The translations under genes and the position numbers were made by a program. A stretch of 64,000 bases of DNA, from contig NZ_JAEKEZ010000038.1 of the NCBI RefSeq assembly GCF_016650815.1, positions 124,001-188,000 on the forward strand, read 5' to 3'. Below, one piece after another: positions 34,670 through 44,988 of the stretch. Origin of the DNA: Pseudomonas sp. TH31 (GTDB lineage Bacteria; Pseudomonadota; Gammaproteobacteria; Pseudomonadales; Pseudomonadaceae). The notes under the pieces were generated by a model. It had not been told where the DNA came from. It ran no database searches and worked only from the letters and a program-made list of their open reading frames with translations. How positions within the stretch are numbered: position 1 is the first letter of the stretch; every line of letters begins with the position of its first letter.

Positions 34670-36510
34670 TTACTCCGTGCCCGCAGGGTCGGCTTGCAGT
34701 TTGGTTTCGACTTCTACAGCCGGTTTTGCGTCAGGCTTGACCCACCAGGTGGCGATGCCGACGTCGTACTTGGGTGAAACTTTCGGATGGCCGATATGGT
34801 TCCAGTAGGCCACGCGCCAGGTCTTGATGTGCCAGTTGGGGATCACGTAATAACCCCATTGCAACACGCGGTCCAGCGCCCGGGCGTGGGCCACCAGGCT
34901 TTTACGCGATTCGGCGTTGATCAGTTCCTCGACCAATTGGTCCACCACCGGGTCTTTCAGGCCCATGGAGTTGCGGCTGCCGGGTTTGTCGGCGGCGGCG
35001 GACATCCAGAACTCGCGCTGTTCGTTGCCTGGTGAACTGGACTGCGGGAAGCTGCCGACGATCATGTCGAAGTCCCGGAGCGCACGCGGTTGATGTACTG
35101 CGAGACGTCAACCCGGCGAATCACCAGGTCGATGCCGAGGTCACTGAGGTTGCGCTTGAACGGCAGCAGCACCCGTTCGAACTCGGTCTGGGCCAACAGG
35201 AACTCGATGCTCACCGGTTTGCCGGTGGCGTCGACCATTTTGTCATCGACAATCCGCCAGCCGGCCTCTTGCAGCAACTGATAAGCCTTGCGTTGCTGGG
35301 TGCGAATCATGCCGCTGGCGTCGGTCGTCGGGTTCTGGAACGCCTCGCTGAACACCTCGGCCGGGAGTTTGCTGCGCAACGGATCGAGGATTGCGAGTTG
35401 ATCGGCGTCCGGCAGGCCGGTGGCGGCCATTTCCGAATTTTCGAAGAAACTGCGGGTGCGCGCATAGGCGCCATTGAACAGTTGCTTGTTGGTCCATTCA
35501 AAATCCAGCAGCAACGTCAGGGCCTGACGCACGCGGATGTCCTGGAACACCGGGCGACGCAGGTTGAACACGAAGCCTTGCATGCCGGTCGGGTTGCCGT
35601 TGGGAATCTGCTCCTTGATCAACCGGCCTTCGGTGACGGCCGGGATGTTGTAGGCATTGGCCCAGTTCTTCGCGGTCATCTCCAGCCAGTAATCGAACTG
35701 CCCGGCCTTGAGCGCTTCGAGGGCCACGGTGTTGTCGCGGTAATAGTCGGTGGTCATCACGTCGAAGTTGTAGAAGCCACGGTTTGCCGGCAGGTCCTTG
35801 CCCCAGTAATCCTTGACCCGTTCATAACGCACCGAACGCCCGGCCTTCACTTCGCTGACCTTGTAGGGGCCGCTGCCCAGCGGGATTTCCAGGTTGCCCT
35901 TGTTGAAGTCGCGGCTCGCCCACCAGTGTTTTGGCAGCACCGGCAACTGGCCGAGGATCAGCGGCAGCTCGCGGTTGTTGTTGTGCTTGAACTTGAACAG
36001 CACTGTCAGCGGGTCTTCGGCGACCACCTCGGAGACATCGCTGTAGTAGCCGCGATAGAGCGGGGCGCCGTCCTTGATCAGGGTCTCGAAACTGAACACC
36101 ACGTCTTCGGCGCGCACCGGGTGACCGTCGTGGAACCGCGCTTGCGGGCGCAGGTAGAAACGCACCCAGCTGTTGTCCGGGGCTTTTTCGATCTTGCCGG
36201 CGATCAACCCGTATTCGGTGAACGGTTCATCCAGGCCTTGCTTGGCCAGCGTGTCGTAGATCATCCCGATATCGTCGGCCGGCACGCCTTTGCTGATGAA
36301 CGGGTTGAGGCTGTCGAAGCCGCCGAAACCGGCCTGACGGAAGATCCCGCCCTTGGGCGCGTCCGGATTGACGTAATCGAAGTGTTTGAAATCGGCCGGG
36401 TACTTCGGTGGCTCGTTGTACAGGGTCAACGCATGTTGCGGAGCGGCGCAGGCCAGACCGGCGAACAACAGACCGCTGGCCTGCAGGAGCAGGGCGCGTA
36501 CGGGTTTCAT
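34670..36510 (-). pseudogene. nppA2: Peptide-binding periplasmic protein (NppA2/YejA), frameshifted
   Basis: SBP_bac_5 (DppA/OppA) protein with signal peptide (ALLLQASGLLFAGLACAAPQ). Core motifs are PDNSWVRFYLRPQARFHDGHPV and PLGSGPYKVSEV. One base is missing at 35074-35078 (CCCGG): RVRSGTST ends the read frame, while RVRSRDFDMIVGSFPQSSSPG restores it to 34670, about 613 residues. Its ATG overlaps the stop of nppA1 (ATGA). Two binding proteins serving one permease is the npp arrangement as I remember it in P. aeruginosa. Confidence 0.87.
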
Positions 36511-38338
36511 TGATCTTTCTCCGACGATTTCAACCACCACGCGCTGATGCCCAGGGTGTAGGGCGGCGTGGTGACGAAGGCGAACCGGTTGCGGTAGGCC
36601 AGGCGATGATAATTGAGGTACCAGTTGGGAATGCTGTAGTGCTGCCACAGCAGCACCCGGTCGAGGGCCTTGCCGGCGGCGACTTGTTCATCACGAGTCT
36701 GCGCGGCCAGCAGTTGCTCAAGCAAATGATCGACCACCGGGTTGGCGATGCCGGCGTAGTTTTTACTGCCCTTGACCCCGACCTGGCTGGAGTGGAAGTA
36801 CTGCCATTGTTCCAGGCCCGGGCTGAGGGTCTGGTTGAGGGTCATCAGGATCATGTCGAAATCGAACTGATCCAGGCGCTGTTTATACTGGGCGCGATCC
36901 ACCGTGCGCAGCCGGGCGTCGATGCCGATGCTGGCGAGGTTCTCGACGTAGGGCTGAAGGATGCGTTCCAGGTTCGGGTTGACCAGCAGAATCTCAAACC
37001 GCAGCGGCTGGCCTTTGGCGTTTTCGACCCGTTGGCCGTTGAGTTTCCAGCCGCCCTCGTTGAGCAGGCCCAGGGCTTTGCGCAAGGTTTCCCGGGGATG
37101 CCGCGGCCGTCGGTCTGCGGCAGGCTGAAGGGCTCGGTGAAGAGCTTGGCGGGCAACTGTTCGCGGTAGGGCTTGAGCATCAGCCATTCGTGACCGACCG
37201 GCAGGCCGGCGGCTTCGAATTCACTGTTGGGGTAGTAACTTGTAGCGCGCTTGTAGGCGCCGCTGAACAGCGTACGGTTGGTCCACTCGAAATCGAACAT
37301 CAACCCCAGCGCTTCACGAACCTTGACCTCGGAAAAAGTCGGGCGCCGGGTGTTCATGAACAGGCCCTGGCTCTGGGTCGGGATCTGGTGCGGGATCTGC
37401 GCCTTGATCACGTCGCCACGGGTGACGGCCGGGAAGTTGTAACCGTTGTCCCAGTTCTTCGCCTGGTGCTCGATGTAGATGTCGAACTCGCCGGCCTTGA
37501 AGGCTTCGAAGGCGACGTCGCTGTCGCGGTAGAACTCGACTTCCATACGGTCGAAGTTGTACTTGCCGCGATTCACCGCCAGGTCCTTGCCCCAGTAGTC
37601 CTTCACCCGTTCGAAGATGATTTGCCGCCCCGGTTGCACCGAGGTGATGCGATACGGCCCGCTGCCCAGCGGCGGTTCGAAAGTGGTGGCCTTGAAGTCG
37701 CGATCCTTCCAGTAATGCTGGGGCAGCACCGGCAGCTCGCCCAGACGCAGGATCTGCAACGGATTGCCGGCGCGTTTGAAGACAAAGCGAATACGCTGCG
37801 GGTTGAGGATATCGACCCGCAGCACTTCCTGGAGGGCGGTGCGGTACTGTGGATGGCCTTCCTTGAGCAGCAACCGATAGGAAAACGCCACGTCGTACGC
37901 GGTGATCGGCGTGCCATCGTGGAACCGCGCTTCGGGGCGCAGGTTGAACACCACCCAGCTGCGGTCCTCGCTGTATTCCACCGATTGGGCGATCAGGCCA
38001 TAGCTGGACGTCGGCTCGTCGCCGGACGGCGCGTACTGGCCGGTGCCGACCATCAGCGGCTCGTTGAGCTCGTTGATGCCGTATTGCAGGAAGTTCGGCG
38101 TTGAAACCGGGCTTGAGCCCTTGAAGGTGTAAGGGTTGAGCGTATCGAAGGTGCCAAACGCCATCACCCGCAACGTACCGCCCTTGGGCGCTTGCGGGTT
38201 GACCCAGTCGAAGTGGGTAAATCTGGCCGGGTACTTGAGCGTGCCGAACTGCGCATAACCATGGCTTTCGCTGATCGTCGCGCTTGCAGGGGAGCTCAAG
38301 GCCAGGCTGATCAGGAGCAGGAGGAGGGCGCGCTTCAA
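36507..38338 (-). pseudogene. nppA1: Peptide-binding periplasmic protein (NppA1/YejA), frameshifted
   Basis: SBP_bac_5 protein, first gene of the operon. I place the start at TTG 38338 (KRALLLLLISLALSSPASA, a clean signal peptide); no ATG or GTG fits. Core motifs DRSWVVFNLRPEARFHDGTPI and PLGSGPYRITSV. At 37091-37097 (CCCGGGG) one base is missing: GIPGKPC is read where GIPRETLRKALGLLNEGGW is expected. Restored, about 610 residues to 36507. About 40% similar by eye to NppA2. Confidence 0.86.
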
Positions 38339-38438
38339 GTCAGAGATCCGATCCAGGCGGCTTGGGCTTTGTGGGCCGTACAGTAACAGCTTGTATCGAC
38401 AGGAAAAAGACAGGGCTCTAAAGCGGTGTTTTGGGCAC

Positions 38439-38534
38439 AAAAGATCGCAGCCTGCGGCAGCTCCTACATCGATCGCGTACACCCGAGCGGATGTACGCGT
38501 TACCTGTAGGAGCTGCCGAAGGCTGCGATCTTTT
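38439..38534. repeat. REP-type inverted repeat, second family
   Basis: AAAAGATCGCAGCCTGCGGC arm with a near-perfect partner GCTGCGATCTTTT; between nppA1 and mltD. Confidence 0.9.
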
Positions 38535-38550
38535 CGGCTTCACACGCCAA

Positions 38551-40005
38551 TTAGCGTGGCGAAGACACCGTCAGCATCTGACCTGGCTTCAGCGCCTGGC
38601 CAACCCGCGGGTTCCAGCGCTTGAGGTGTTGCATTTCAACGTTGAAACGCTTGGCGACCATGTACAGCGAGTCGCCTTGCTTGACCTTGTATTGGGTCTG
38701 CTGCGCTTTGCTGGTGGCCTTGCCGTTCGCCTTGGAGTTGGCTGCCACGACGGTGTTGACGCGACCGGCGCTGCGTTTGGTGGTGTCGCGCATGACCAGG
38801 GTCTGGCCGACCTTGAGGTTCTTGCCGGTCATCTTGTTCCAGCGCTGCAGATCCTTGACATCAACCTTGTTGGCCTTGGCGATGGTGGCCAGGTTGTCGC
38901 CACGCTTGACGCGATAGGCCCGCTTGAGTTTGGCGATTTCGTTGTCATCAGCGCCTTCAAACACCGGTTTGAGTGGGCGCGAGCTGATCAACTCTTCGGG
39001 GCGCATGGTCGACAGGCTGGCGGTCAGCAGTTGCGCCTTGGACGTTGGCACCAGCAAATGCTGGGGGCCGTCAATGGTGGTGCGCTGCTTGAAGGCCGGG
39101 TTTAGCTGGAACAGTTCGTCTTCGTCGATGTTGGCCACCGCGGCAACTTTGGACAGGTCCATGCGCTGGTTGATTTCGACGACCTGGAAGTACGGTTCGT
39201 TGGCGATCGGGTTCAGGTTCACGCCGTAGGCTTCCGGCGACAGCACCACTTGCGACAGGGCCAGCAGCTTGGGCACATAGGCCTGGGTTTCCGCTGGCAG
39301 CGGCAAGTTCCAGTAGTCGGTCGGCAAGCCAAGCTTCTCGTTACGCTCGATAGCCCGGCTGACCGTGCCTTCGCCGGCGTTATAAGCCGCGAGGGCCAGC
39401 AGCCAGTCACCGTTGAACATGTCGTGCAAGCGGGTCAGGTAATCCATCGCCGCGGTGGTCGAAGCGGTAATGTCGCGACGGCCATCATAAAAGCGGGTTT
39501 GACGCAGGTTGTAGTAACGCCCGGTGGACGGGATGAATTGCCAAAGGCCCACCGCGTCGGCCCGGGAATAGGCCATCGGGTTGTAGGCGCTTTCAATCAC
39601 TGGCAGCAGCGCCAGTTCCAGCGGCATGTTGCGTTCTTCAAGGCGTTCGATGATGTAGTGGATGTACAGGCTGCCGCGTTCGCCGGCGTTTTCGAGGAAG
39701 GACGGGTTACTGGCGAACCACAGTCGTTGTTGCTCGATACGCGGGTTGACGCCCAGGCCATCCTGCAACTGGAAGCCTTGGCGCATGCGCTCCCAGACGT
39801 CCTGGGGTACTTGTGGAGTAGGTTTTTCGCTGAGCCAGATAGGTTTCTGCTTGGCTCGCGCGGCGATATTCGGAGTGTGGGCCGCGTCGGTCTGCGGCAC
39901 ATGGCTTGAACAGCCCGCCAAAGTGGCGGACACAGCCACCGCTATGGCTTGAGCCAAGCGGGTCAATGCGTCTGAATTGATGGCTTTACGAATAGATGAC
40001 GACAT
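38551..40005 (-). CDS. mltD: Membrane-bound lytic murein transglycosylase D
   Basis: 484 residues. Lipoprotein signal with lipobox ATLAGC (Cys about 32), lysozyme-like SLT domain with the ESAYNPMAYSRADAVGLWQFIPSTGRYYNL core (catalytic Glu in VIESAYNP), and LysM repeats in the C-terminal third (YRVKRGDNLATIAKANKV; YKVKQGDSLYMVAKRFNV). It cleaves peptidoglycan glycan strands with 1,6-anhydro product. ATG 40005 is chosen for the signal sequence. Follows gloB on the same strand. Confidence 0.95.
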   Translation of the reverse strand: MSSSIRKAINSDALTRLAQAIAVAVSATLAGCSSHVPQTDAAHTPNIAARAKQKPIWLSEKPTPQVPQDVWERMRQGFQLQDGLGVNPRIEQQRLWFASNPSFLENAGERGSLYIHYIIERLEERNMPLELALLPVIESAYNPMAYSRADAVGLWQFIPSTGRYYNLRQTRFYDGRRDITASTTAAMDYLTRLHDMFNGDWLLALAAYNAGEGTVSRAIERNEKLGLPTDYWNLPLPAETQAYVPKLLALSQVVLSPEAYGVNLNPIANEPYFQVVEINQRMDLSKVAAVANIDEDELFQLNPAFKQRTTIDGPQHLLVPTSKAQLLTASLSTMRPEELISSRPLKPVFEGADDNEIAKLKRAYRVKRGDNLATIAKANKVDVKDLQRWNKMTGKNLKVGQTLVMRDTTKRSAGRVNTVVAANSKANGKATSKAQQTQYKVKQGDSLYMVAKRFNVEMQHLKRWNPRVGQALKPGQMLTVSSPR

Positions 40006-40104
40006 TGGCTGGAAGTAAGTTCCGGGCAAAAATGTCGGGCGATTCTAGAAAGCGTACCCGTCGCGGTCAACCATTCAGAATTTTTGTACCAATAGGTAGC
40101 CTGC

Positions 40105-40872
40105 TTAGAACTTATCTTTCCAAGCCCGCAAGGCAGCAAAAACCGCACTCGGGACCCGGTTATCGGTTCCATTCCGTTCGTCCACTTTTTCTTTAACGGA
40201 TGTTTCTTTGACACGCAAAAATGGGTTGGTGAGCTTTTCCAGTGCAATAGTCGACGGCAGCGTCATGATCCCGGCTTCGCGCTGGGCAGTGACTTTGGCC
40301 AGCCGTTCGGCGGTGTCCGGATTACCCGGTTCGACGGCTGCGGCAAACTTGAGGTTGCTGAGGGTGTATTCGTGGGTGCAATAGACCAGCGTATCCTCAG
40401 GCAAGGACGCCAGGCGCGTCAGCGAGGTGTGCATCTGCTCCGGCGTGCCTTCGAACAACCGGCCGCAACCGGCGGCGAACAGGGTGTCGCCGCAGAACAG
40501 CAGGCCGTGTTGATAAAAGGCGATGTGCCCCAGGGTGTGGCCGGGGACGGCGAACACATCGAAGTCCCAGCCGAGCACGTTGATACGGTCGTTGTCCTTG
40601 AGCGCGACATCCCGTGCCGGGATGGTTTCGCTGGCGGGGCCGTAGACGGTTGCGTCAGTCGCTTTTTTCAGCTGCTCGACGCCGCCGACATGGTCATGAT
40701 GGTGGTGAGTGATCAGAATATCGCTGAGCACCCAGCCCGGATGCGCCGCCAGCCAGGCCTGGACCGGTGCGGCGTCGCCCGGATCGACCACGGCGCAGCG
40801 TTGGGTGCGGTGGTCCTGTAACAACCAGATGTAGTTGTCGGTGAAGGCGGGCAGGGCACTGATCTGTATCAT
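40105..40872 (-). CDS. gloB: Hydroxyacylglutathione hydrolase (glyoxalase II)
   Basis: 255 residues, metallo-beta-lactamase fold. Metal-binding THHHHDHVGG and GHTLGHI, a FCGDTLFAAGCGRLFEG active-site segment, and the C-terminal glyoxalase II domain (CTHEYTLSNLKFA). It hydrolyses S-D-lactoylglutathione to D-lactate and glutathione. ATG 40872 (MIQISALPAFTDNYIW) is the usual N-terminus; the frame is open to 40938. Divergent from the methyltransferase gene. Confidence 0.96.
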   Translation of the reverse strand: MIQISALPAFTDNYIWLLQDHRTQRCAVVDPGDAAPVQAWLAAHPGWVLSDILITHHHHDHVGGVEQLKKATDATVYGPASETIPARDVALKDNDRINVLGWDFDVFAVPGHTLGHIAFYQHGLLFCGDTLFAAGCGRLFEGTPEQMHTSLTRLASLPEDTLVYCTHEYTLSNLKFAAAVEPGNPDTAERLAKVTAQREAGIMTLPSTIALEKLTNPFLRVKETSVKEKVDERNGTDNRVPSAVFAALRAWKDKF

Positions 40873-40937
40873 CGTCGGATTCGCCAAGCGGAAAACAATG
40901 GCGCATCTTAGAACTTCCTGGCGCTTTGGAGAATGCA

Positions 40938-41696
40938 ATGACCGATAAAGCGTTCGCTCAGGCTGATCCTGACTGGCTGGAATTGATCAGCGCGGCCCGT
41001 GAATGGCTGTCCGGCCCGATCGGGAAATTTCTGCTGGACGAAGAACGACGCATGCTCGAAGACGAGTTGGGCCGGTTCTTTGGCGGCTACCTGGTGCACT
41101 ACGGCCCACAGGCCGAGACACCGCCGTCCGCGCCGCAAGTGCAGCGCAATGTGCGCCTCGGCGCGCCATTGCCCGGCGTGGAGATCGTCTGCGAAGAACA
41201 GGCCTGGCCCTTGAGCGAGCACGCCGCCGACGTGGTGGTGTTGCAGCATGGGCTGGATTTCTGCCTGTCGCCCCACGGTTTGCTGCGCGAAGCGGCGAGC
41301 AGTGTACGGCCCGGCGGGCATTTGCTGATTGTCGGCATCAATCCCTGGAGCACTTGGGGCTTGCGCCACGTCTTCGCCAACGACGCCATGCGCCACGCCC
41401 GTTGTATTTCGCCATCGCGGGTCAGCGACTGGCTGAACCTGCTGGGTTTCGCGCTGGAGAAACGCCGCTTCGGGTGCTATCGTCCGCCGCTTGCGTCGCC
41501 CAAGTGGCAGGCCCGTCTGGCCGGTTGGGAACGCAAGGCCGGTGACTGGCAGCTATCGGGCGGCGGCTTCTATTTATTGGTCGCGCGCAAGATCGTGGTA
41601 GGCCTGCGGCCAGTGCGTCAGGAACGGCGCGAACCGATGGGCAAGCTGATTCCATTGCCAATGGCCAAGGTCAACCGTCGTCACATCGAGCCATAA
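40938..41696 (+). CDS. SAM-dependent methyltransferase-like protein next to rnhA
   Basis: 252 residues of the Methyltransf_11-like type. The motif I region is not the classic GxGxG; recognisable parts are ADVVVLQHGLDFCLSPHGLLREAASSVRPGGHLLIVGINPWSTWGL (in two pieces, motifs II and III). Such genes sit between gloB and rnhA in many gammaproteobacteria. GGAG precedes ATG 40938. Substrate unknown. Co-oriented with rnhA, 89 bases upstream of it. Confidence 0.85.
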   Translation: MTDKAFAQADPDWLELISAAREWLSGPIGKFLLDEERRMLEDELGRFFGGYLVHYGPQAETPPSAPQVQRNVRLGAPLPGVEIVCEEQAWPLSEHAADVVVLQHGLDFCLSPHGLLREAASSVRPGGHLLIVGINPWSTWGLRHVFANDAMRHARCISPSRVSDWLNLLGFALEKRRFGCYRPPLASPKWQARLAGWERKAGDWQLSGGGFYLLVARKIVVGLRPVRQERREPMGKLIPLPMAKVNRRHIEP

Positions 41697-41785
41697 ACAC
41701 TCTTTATTTCCCGGCCGGGCTTGCCCGGCCTCGGGCATCGTCGATCCCGGATCGGCGAGCCACCGCATATTCTGGATAGATTGGC

Positions 41786-42238
41786 ATGAGCGATAGCGTA
41801 GAACTGTTCACTGATGGCGCCTGCAAAGGCAACCCTGGCCCCGGCGGCTGGGGCGCACTGCTGGTGTGCAAGGGCGTCGAAAAGGAACTCTGGGGCGGCG
41901 AAGCCAACACCACCAACAATCGCATGGAACTGATGGGCGCGATCAAAGGCCTGGAAGAACTCAAGCGTTCCTGCGACGTGCTGCTGGTGACGGACTCCCA
42001 GTACGTGATGAAAGGCATCAACGAGTGGATGGACAACTGGAAGAAGCGCGGCTGGAAAACCGCCGCCAAGGAACCGGTTAAAAACGCTGACCTGTGGAAG
42101 CTGCTGGACGAACAGGTCAACCGCCACAACGTAACCTGGAAATGGGTGCGTGGTCACATCGGCCACCACGGCAACGAACGGGCCGACCAGTTGGCCAACC
42201 GTGGCGTGGATGATGTGCGCGGGTACAAGCAGGATTAA
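41786..42238 (+). CDS. rnhA: Ribonuclease HI
   Basis: 150 residues. Catalytic carboxylates are visible: D10 (LFTDGACKGNPG), E48 (NRMELMGAI), D70 (VTDSQYV) and the C-terminal Asp in GNERADQLAN. It degrades RNA in RNA-DNA hybrids. Full length. In the same core block as dnaQ, but here 1.9 kb apart because of an oxidoreductase/MerR insertion. Confidence 0.97.
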   Translation: MSDSVELFTDGACKGNPGPGGWGALLVCKGVEKELWGGEANTTNNRMELMGAIKGLEELKRSCDVLLVTDSQYVMKGINEWMDNWKKRGWKTAAKEPVKNADLWKLLDEQVNRHNVTWKWVRGHIGHHGNERADQLANRGVDDVRGYKQD

Positions 42239-42257
42239 CGGCCGATCACAATTTCCC

Positions 42258-42342
42258 TGTAGGAGCTGCCGAAGGCTGCGATCTTTTGACGTTGCCCTTA
42301 ACAGCGAAGATCAAAAGATCGCAGCCTTCGGCAGCTCCTACA
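42258..42342. repeat. REP-type inverted repeat, second family
   Basis: GTAGGAGCTGCCGAAGGCTGC arm with a perfect partner ending in GGCAGCTCCTAC; after rnhA. Confidence 0.9.
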
Positions 42343-42519
42343 AGGGTTGTGTTCACAGTATCAAAATGGCACTCGCCAGTTGTTGATCCGAATACAACCG
42401 GTCGCCAATCACGCTGCGAATTCGTGCAAACGCCGCTTCAATCCCCCCGCGAATACCCGGTCAAGATTTCCACCAACTGTCGCAAGCCTGATTATCCCTG
42501 GCCCTGGCCAAACCGACCA

Positions 42520-42551
42520 TTGACTCTCCCGTTAGGGGCACACTCTACCCT
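42520..42551 (+). promoter_or_regulatory. MerR-type promoter of the oxidoreductase gene (20-bp spacer)
   Basis: -35 TTGACT (42520-42525) and -10 TACCCT (42546-42551) are 20 bp apart, too far for normal sigma-70 use but typical of MerR-activated promoters such as zntA. The spacer has a dyad around CTCCC-GTTA-GGGG. The ATG follows 30 bases later, and a MerR gene is the next gene. Confidence 0.6.
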
Positions 42552-42580
42552 GAGCGCTCCACTTGCAGGGTGTAGTGAAG

Positions 42581-43156
42581 ATGAGCAAGCGAGTACTGGT
42601 GATTCTGGGTCACCCTTCAACCGAGAGTTTCTGTGGTGCCTTGACGCAGACTTATGTCGAGGCGGCAAAAAGTGCCGGGCATGATGTGCGTCTGTTACGA
42701 CTGGATGCGCTGACTTTCGATCCGGTGCTGCACGATGGCTATAAACAGATTCAGCAACTGGAGCCCGATCTGCTCAAGGCCCAGGCCGATATCACTTGGG
42801 CTGAGCACCTGGCCTTTGTCTATCCGATCTGGTGGGGCGGCATCCCGGCCTTGATGAAAGGCTTCTTCGACCGGGTATTCCTGCCCGGTTTTGCCTTCAA
42901 GTACCGCGAAGGCCAGGCCTTTCCCGACAAACTCCTGAAAGGACGAACGGCTCACCTGCTGGTCACGATGGACACGCCACCGTGGTACTACAAGTGGGTT
43001 TATCGCATGCCTGGCCTGCACCAGATGCGCAAGACCACGCTGGAGTTCTGTGGCATCAAGACGTTGAAGACCCTGGCGTTTGGACCGCTGCTCGGTTCCA
43101 AGCCCAACCAGCGGGATGCCTGGCTCAAGCAAGCCCGGGCAATCGCCAGCCACTGA
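42581..43156 (+). CDS. NAD(P)H-dependent oxidoreductase, flavodoxin-like (NQO1/KefF/MdaB type)
   Basis: 191 residues. VLVILGHPSTESFCGAL is the flavin phosphate loop; FVYPIWWGGIPALMKGFFDRVFLPGFAFKY is the signature of the family (given here in spirit: IWWGGIPA and GFFDRVF). It carries FMN or FAD and reduces quinones or electrophiles. The start follows GTGAAG. It is likely activated by the downstream MerR-type regulator through the 20-bp-spacer promoter. Confidence 0.9.
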   Translation: MSKRVLVILGHPSTESFCGALTQTYVEAAKSAGHDVRLLRLDALTFDPVLHDGYKQIQQLEPDLLKAQADITWAEHLAFVYPIWWGGIPALMKGFFDRVFLPGFAFKYREGQAFPDKLLKGRTAHLLVTMDTPPWYYKWVYRMPGLHQMRKTTLEFCGIKTLKTLAFGPLLGSKPNQRDAWLKQARAIASH

Positions 43157-43297
43157 TACGCACCTTGCGCAGCATCGCCTTGCAACAGGCGATGCCGAGT
43201 ACCCCCCGCCATTGAACGCCTTCGGGTTACCGCCTTCGCGCAGGTATGTGAAAATGCGGCGCGCGCGCCTCTTTCCGGCCATAAAAAAGGACTTTTC

Positions 43298-43681
43298 ATG
43301 TATATCGGCAAAGCCGCCCAGTTGTCGGGCACGACGATCAAAAGTATCCGTCACTATGAAGACATTGGCTTGTTACCGCCGCCCCGGCGCGAAGGGAAAT
43401 ATCGGGTTTACAGCCTGCAGAGCGTTGAGTTGCTGAGTTTTATCAAGTGCGCTCAGCAATTGGGCTTCAAGCTCAAGGAAATGCGGGCGATCCTGCAGGA
43501 TCACCGGGGCCAGGCGTTACCCTGGGACCTGGCGAACAAGGCGATCGTCGACAAAAAACAGGAACTGATGACCCAGATCGAAGGGTTGCAGAAAGTCTAC
43601 GCAGGGCTGGCGGAGTTCGAAGCCAGTCTCAAGGATGCCCAGGACCAATGTCAGTTCGAACACCTTGGCAAAACCGCTTGA
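43298..43681 (+). CDS. MerR-family transcriptional regulator
   Basis: 127 residues. The N-terminal winged HTH (YIGKAAQLSGTTIKSIRHYED) is followed by a wing (GKYRVYS) and a long dimerisation helix (KKQELMTQIEGLQKVYAGLAEF). There is only one Cys near the C-terminus (DQCQFEH), so it is not a typical metal sensor. It lies 141 bases behind the oxidoreductase gene and likely regulates it. Confidence 0.92.
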   Translation: MYIGKAAQLSGTTIKSIRHYEDIGLLPPPRREGKYRVYSLQSVELLSFIKCAQQLGFKLKEMRAILQDHRGQALPWDLANKAIVDKKQELMTQIEGLQKVYAGLAEFEASLKDAQDQCQFEHLGKTA

Positions 43682-44107
43682 ACGGTTTTATTGCATGACC
43701 TGGTGAAGCACTTTGCGCCGCTTGGCTACGCCGGCAACCAGTGGTTAATCATTGCCCAAGGCCGGCGCACCCCCGTTTCAACCGTTAGTTCAAGGCACCC
43801 TCGCGCACTGGCTGTTCGCGTTCTTCTGTACGCGGTCAGGCACGCGGGGATTTCGCGGGCACTGGTAATAGCTCTCCAACTCCAATGGATTGTTCATCAG
43901 AAAATCCAAGGGTTTGAGGTGCAGCCGCCTTCGTCGCGTTCGATTTGAGCGAGGGTCCTGGTCATGAGTCGCAGCAGGGGATGGAAGTCATCGCCGGCAC
44001 CGTCACGCTCGGGAACAGTGTTCGTTTTCGGATTGATCCGGTGTGTTAATATCGCCGGCCTTCGCAGGGTGACGGCAGGGTGACGAGAGATGAGGATTTA
44101 ACAGCAT
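43682..44107. other. Intergenic region before dnaQ, no supported gene
   Basis: About 425 bases. An 85-codon open frame at 43691-43948 has no ribosome site and no family look. No REP element is seen here. The dnaQ promoter should lie in the last 100 bases. Confidence 0.5.
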
Positions 44108-44866
44108 ATGGCTCAAAGGATGGTTGTACTCGATACCGAAACCACCGGCATGCCGGTGACCGACGGCCATCGTATTGTCGAAATCGGTTGTGTCGAGTTG
44201 ATCGGTCGGCGTCTCACGGGCCGGCATTTTCACGTTTACCTGCAACCGGACCGCGAGAGTGATGAAGGCGCCATCGGTGTCCACGGCATCACCAACGAAT
44301 TCCTGGTGGGCAAGCCGCGTTTCGCTGAAGTGGCCGATGAGTTCTTCGAATTCATCAAGGGCGCGCAGCTGATCATCCATAACGCGCCGTTCGACGTTGG
44401 CTTCATCAACAACGAATTCGCGCTGATGGGTCAGCAGGATCGCGCTGACATCACGCAGCACTGCTCGATCCTCGACACCCTGATGATGGCCCGGGAACGT
44501 CACCCAGGGCAGCGCAACAGCCTCGACGCCCTGTGCAAACGCTACGGCGTCGACAACTCCGGCCGCGAACTGCACGGCGCGTTGCTCGATTCCGAGATTC
44601 TCGCCGACGTTTACCTGACCATGACCGGCGGCCAGACCAGCCTGTCCCTGGCCGGTAACGCGTCTGACGGTAACGGTTCGGGCGAGGGCGCGGACAACTC
44701 CGCTACCGAGATTCGCCGCCTGCCGGCAGATCGTCAGCCAACCCGGATCATCCGCGCCAGCGAAGATGACCTGGCGCAGCACCTGGTTCGCCTCGAAGCA
44801 GTGGCCAAATCCGCCGGTGCGCCGTCGTTGTGGCAGCAGTTGGTGGATGCCAAGGCTCAGGCCTGA
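44108..44866 (+). CDS. dnaQ: DNA polymerase III epsilon subunit (3'-5' proofreading exonuclease)
   Basis: 252 residues. Exo I VLDTETTGM (D9, E11), Exo II HNAPFDVGF, Exo III HGALLDSEI (His and Asp) mark the DEDDh exonuclease, residues 1-180. The C-terminal tail binds the alpha subunit. It proofreads during replication. The last 84 bp (27 codons and stop) are copied again at 44989-45072 after a REP hairpin. An internal ATG at 44120 is possible, but the first ATG is usual. Confidence 0.96.
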   Translation: MAQRMVVLDTETTGMPVTDGHRIVEIGCVELIGRRLTGRHFHVYLQPDRESDEGAIGVHGITNEFLVGKPRFAEVADEFFEFIKGAQLIIHNAPFDVGFINNEFALMGQQDRADITQHCSILDTLMMARERHPGQRNSLDALCKRYGVDNSGRELHGALLDSEILADVYLTMTGGQTSLSLAGNASDGNGSGEGADNSATEIRRLPADRQPTRIIRASEDDLAQHLVRLEAVAKSAGAPSLWQQLVDAKAQA

Positions 44867-44869
44867 ACT

Positions 44870-44984
44870 GTAGCAGCTGCCGAAGGCTGCGTTCGAGCGC
44901 GCAGCGCTCGCCAACAGGCGCCACACATTACTTCTGACGCAGGCGAGGGCTTCGCCCTCGAACGCAGCCTTCGGCAGCTGCTAC
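44870..44984. repeat. REP-type inverted repeat behind dnaQ
   Basis: GTAGCAGCTGCCGAAGGCTGC arm and perfect partner ending in GGCAGCTGCTAC, with nested hairpins in the loop. Confidence 0.9.
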
Positions 44985-44988
44985 AGGT

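Noticed and set aside
42361..42520. Possible reverse-strand gene remnant (IEAAFARIRSVIGDRLYSDQ)
   Set aside because: Needs a frameshift and has a stop directly upstream; no family recognised with enough confidence.
43691..43948. 85-codon frame after the MerR gene
   Set aside because: No ribosome site, no conserved look, low-quality codon pattern.
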